NCBI RefSeq assembly: GCF_018332475.1
Contig: NZ_BOQB01000022.1
Span: 1-32,884, forward strand
DNA: 32,884 nt
Source: Bacillus sanguinis
GTDB lineage: Bacteria; Bacillota; Bacilli; Bacillales; Bacillaceae_G
Reading direction: 5' to 3'
Each line of letters begins with the position of its first letter. The stretch's first letter is position 1. A program made the position numbers and the translations under genes. Below, piece by piece: positions 31,201 through 32,884 of this stretch. Below the pieces are notes generated by a model. The model worked only from the letters and a program-made list of their open reading frames with translations. It ran no database searches and was not told the origin of the DNA.

Positions 31201-31410
31201 TTAACCAGGAAAAACCCAAATAATTTGCTCGGTACGAATAAAAAAGGGAGTTCCGTTAGATTCGACAACAATGTGATCTGGCAATACATTTTTCAAGGAG
31301 CCACGAACGCTACCTCTTATGGTTTGAACAGTAACAATTTTACCAACAATGGTTGTTAATGTCTGATAAACATATGGATCATAAAAGCTTAACAGGTTGT
31401 TGTTTGTCAT
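31201..31410 (-). CDS. DUF2642-like small protein, probably spore-associated
   Basis: The 69-residue product ends IVGKIVTVQTIRGSVRGSLK with HIVVESNGTPFFIRTEQIIW, matching the DUF2642 pattern (V-x-T-x-R-G-S-x-x-G-x-L...FFIR..QI.W). DUF2642 proteins of Bacillus are found in spores. AGGAGG lies 6 bases before the ATG. It is followed by the catalase gene after 24 bases. The role in the coat is inferred. Confidence 0.65.
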   Translation of the reverse strand: MTNNNLLSFYDPYVYQTLTTIVGKIVTVQTIRGSVRGSLKNVLPDHIVVESNGTPFFIRTEQIIWVFPG

Positions 31411-31621
31411 TTAGATCCTCCTATTCTAAAGTCATTCTTACTGAGTATATGTTTCTCGATATGAAAAAAGACTGAAAAACAACTGTTCAATTTGACTCTT
31501 GTTGTTAAATACTATCCTGAAAATAATAAACGGCAATAGCACATTTTTTGCAATACGAAACTAGGCCTAGCAATACCCAATTTTTTAAACTGGACCTAGG
31601 AATGACTAATCTAATCCTTTT

Positions 31622-31846
31622 ATGTACGAATTTATACTATGGCTCGCATACGCCGATGTAATTGACAATAAAATTGAAAAGATAAAGCAAGGGCTTGTAG
31701 AGTTCAAGAATAAACTTTATGGCACAGGTAATGCCATTCAAAGTATAACGAAAACTCTTGACAAACTATTTCAACGTCAGGACGAACTGTTTCAACGTCA
31801 AGACAATATTATCAAGCTACTGGAAGTTGTGTATAACAATTTATAA
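31622..31846 (+). CDS. Possible small coiled-coil protein with a duplicated heptad
   Basis: The 74-residue ORF has an internal repeat: LFQRQDE and LFQRQDN, encoded by two near-identical 21-base units. It predicts a helix/coiled coil. No good ribosome binding site precedes ATG 31622. The sequence just upstream (about 31558-31605) has a repeat CTAGGCCTAGCAATAC / CTGGACCTAGGAATGAC. It could be a phage-type regulator remnant; confidence is low. Confidence 0.35.
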   Translation: MYEFILWLAYADVIDNKIEKIKQGLVEFKNKLYGTGNAIQSITKTLDKLFQRQDELFQRQDNIIKLLEVVYNNL

Positions 31847-31867
31847 TTGTATGGAACACCAGTAAAT

Positions 31868-32010
31868 CTCGGGCCTATTTCAAAAATTAGAAGTCATTAA
31901 GCCGCACTCGAAAGATGGACAAAGATATATTGAAGTTGTATTTATTTATCGCTTTGAAAAATCTGTTGAAACATGTGCCGATATGATTAATTGCGACAGG
32001 AGCACCTAAT
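31868..32010 (+). pseudogene. Fragment of an unassigned (recombinase-like) gene
   Basis: A frame LFQKLEVIKPHSKDGQRYIE, then VVFIYRFEKSVETC, opens at about 31868 and ends at a stop near 32010. It has no start or ribosome binding site and lies next to another fragment in a different frame. The RYIEVVF.YRF tail looks like the C-terminus of a serine recombinase, but this is a weak match. Confidence 0.25.
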
Positions 32011-32400
32011 TGGTATGTAAATAAATTAGCAGCAGAGTTAAGCAACAAAGGTGATGACAAACTATTCAAAACCTTATCATTACTTATTCCAGAGGAAGAA
32101 TTAAAACCAGAATTAAAGAGTATAAAGGGTGGCTATAAAGATATTGATGTGGTCACTGTTTCCGAACAACTAAATCAAAAAGGGATACTGGAGGATGTGG
32201 GCGGCGTAACCTATCTTACTCAATTAGCTGGCTCAGTACCAACTACAGCGAATACCATTTATTATTGTGATTTGGTAAAATCGAAAGCCTTGCGTAGGCG
32301 AGGAATTGAAGCAGCAAAAAATATAAGATATTTATCGGAGGTACAGGAATTTGAATATGACGAGACATTTTTGACAGAAGTAGAAAATCAGGCTTTAAAA
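31987..32400 (+). pseudogene. Fragment carrying a DnaB-type replicative helicase N-terminal domain
   Basis: The open frame starts LIATGAPNWYVNKLAAELSN without a start codon. It includes from residue about 50 the DnaB N-terminal domain (DIDVVTVSEQLNQKGILEDV, then GGVTYLTQLAGSVPTTANTI, then YYCDLVKSKALRRRGIEAAK), matching DnaB/DnaC helicases up to the linker. The RecA-like ATPase domain is absent; the frame is cut at about 32400 by the IS66-type fragment on the other strand. A GTG at 32149 could start a 107-residue product, but no ribosome binding site supports it. It is a broken gene. Confidence 0.6.
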
Positions 32401-32591
32401 ATCCGATCAATGGCGTTCTCATTACTCGCATCTACATTGGGAAGCTTCTCGAAAATGTACATCAAGTATTGATAAGGATTAAGCCCATTTTCTTTGGCTG
32501 TTTCTACAATACTATAAGTCACAGCACTAGCCTTCGCTCCTTTCGGAGTGTTTGCAAAAATCCAGTTTTTCCTTTTAGGACTTAAACACAT
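32396..32591 (-). pseudogene. Fragment of an IS66-family transposase C-terminus (different lineage)
   Basis: On the minus strand, KRKNWIFANTPKGAKASAVT, then YSIVETAKENGLNPYQYLMY, matches the C-terminal part of IS66 TnpC (compare KNWLFSVSEAGAKANAICLS). It is clearly diverged from the copy at 28416. It is cut at 32591 and abuts the plus-strand IS66 fragment in a head-to-head arrangement. Confidence 0.65.
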
Positions 32592-32595
32592 AAAA

Positions 32596-32884
32596 GAAAA
32601 AACTGGCTCTTTTCCGTCAGTGAAGCTGGTGCAAAAGCCAACGCCATCTGTTTAAGTATCGCAGAAACGGCAAAAGCAAACGGAGTGGATTTCTATCGTT
32701 ATCTCTTGAAGTTACTGACGGATTTTCCGAATCTTGATATCTATCCACATTCGGAAATTTTAAATCAATATATGCCTTGGTCAAAAATGATCCAAGCAGA
32801 ATGTGGCAGATAAAATGAAATCACCGTATATCTGATTAAAAAAATCATGATATACGGTGATTTATGATGCGTACGGTTAAGGTA
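32596..32884 (+). mobile_element. Partial IS66 element (C-terminal tnpC end), running off the window
   Basis: The 289 bases are the same as 29803-30091 except for one change (A at 29953, C at 32746, Gln to Pro). They include the C-terminal ~70 codons of tnpC and the terminator hairpin. The left border lies at the codons for KNW, where it meets the inverted fragment of another IS66. The right part is outside the window. Confidence 0.8.

Noticed and set aside
1-32884. CRISPR arrays, tRNA or rRNA genes
   Set aside because: No regularly spaced repeats, no cloverleaf with GTTCRA-type arms and no rRNA-like sequence were noticed; I did not run a search.

Overview
The window looks like a large plasmid (or plasmid-derived region) of the Bacillus cereus group. 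This rests on the AT-rich base composition, strong GGAGG-type ribosome binding sites, the IS3- and IS66-family elements, the dense group II introns, a spore-coat-type manganese catalase and a Fur-regulated-basic-protein-like small ORF. No rRNA, tRNA or CRISPR was found.

Layout. Positions 121-1071 hold a minus-strand nucleoside hydrolase, then about 600 bases with terminators and a promoter. From 1686 to about 25.9 kb nearly everything is on the plus strand. It opens with an S1/OB-like protein and a replication-relaxation-like winged-helix protein (1686-3605). A duplicated stretch of small unknown genes follows (3830-6208), with two near-identical ~190-base structured leaders and two paralogous ~95-residue proteins. 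Then comes a DNA-metabolism and ubiquitin-like block: a Rad52-type annealing protein (6685-10306, split by intron 1), a second DnaN sliding clamp (10387), four unknown acidic proteins including a tandem paralog pair, an E2-like protein of the PRTRC-B type (14004), an FbpA-like peptide (14765), a Ubl-JAB fusion (15001), a helical unknown (16017), an E1/ThiF-like protein (16431-19916, split by intron 2), an unknown (19936), an MNT nucleotidyltransferase split near its end by intron 3, a HEPN protein, and a DndC-like PAPS-reductase-family protein (24131-25903).

The main result is a PRTRC-like gene set: E1 (ThiF), E2-like, and a ubiquitin-like domain ending in GAKG fused to a JAB peptidase with an intact HxHx7Sx2D motif. 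It sits in one apparent operon with a sliding clamp, near a strand-annealing protein. This could be a Ubl modification system tied to plasmid DNA replication or repair. Three different, apparently intact group II introns (about 2.6-2.9 kb each, each with an RT/maturase-HNH protein) interrupt three genes of this block, two of them inside conserved motifs, so expression should depend on splicing. The HEPN gene seems to have lost its ATG by a single change inside what would have been an ATGA overlap with the MNT gene.

From 26.5 kb the window becomes a mobile-element scrapyard: an IS3-family element interrupted by a complete IS66-family element (8-base target duplication seen), a degenerate ORF, a manganese catalase plus DUF2642-like gene pair on the minus strand, and a mosaic of fragments (recombinase-like, DnaB N-terminal domain, and two IS66 transposase ends meeting head to head) at the right edge. 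Bases 1-120 show nothing I can name.
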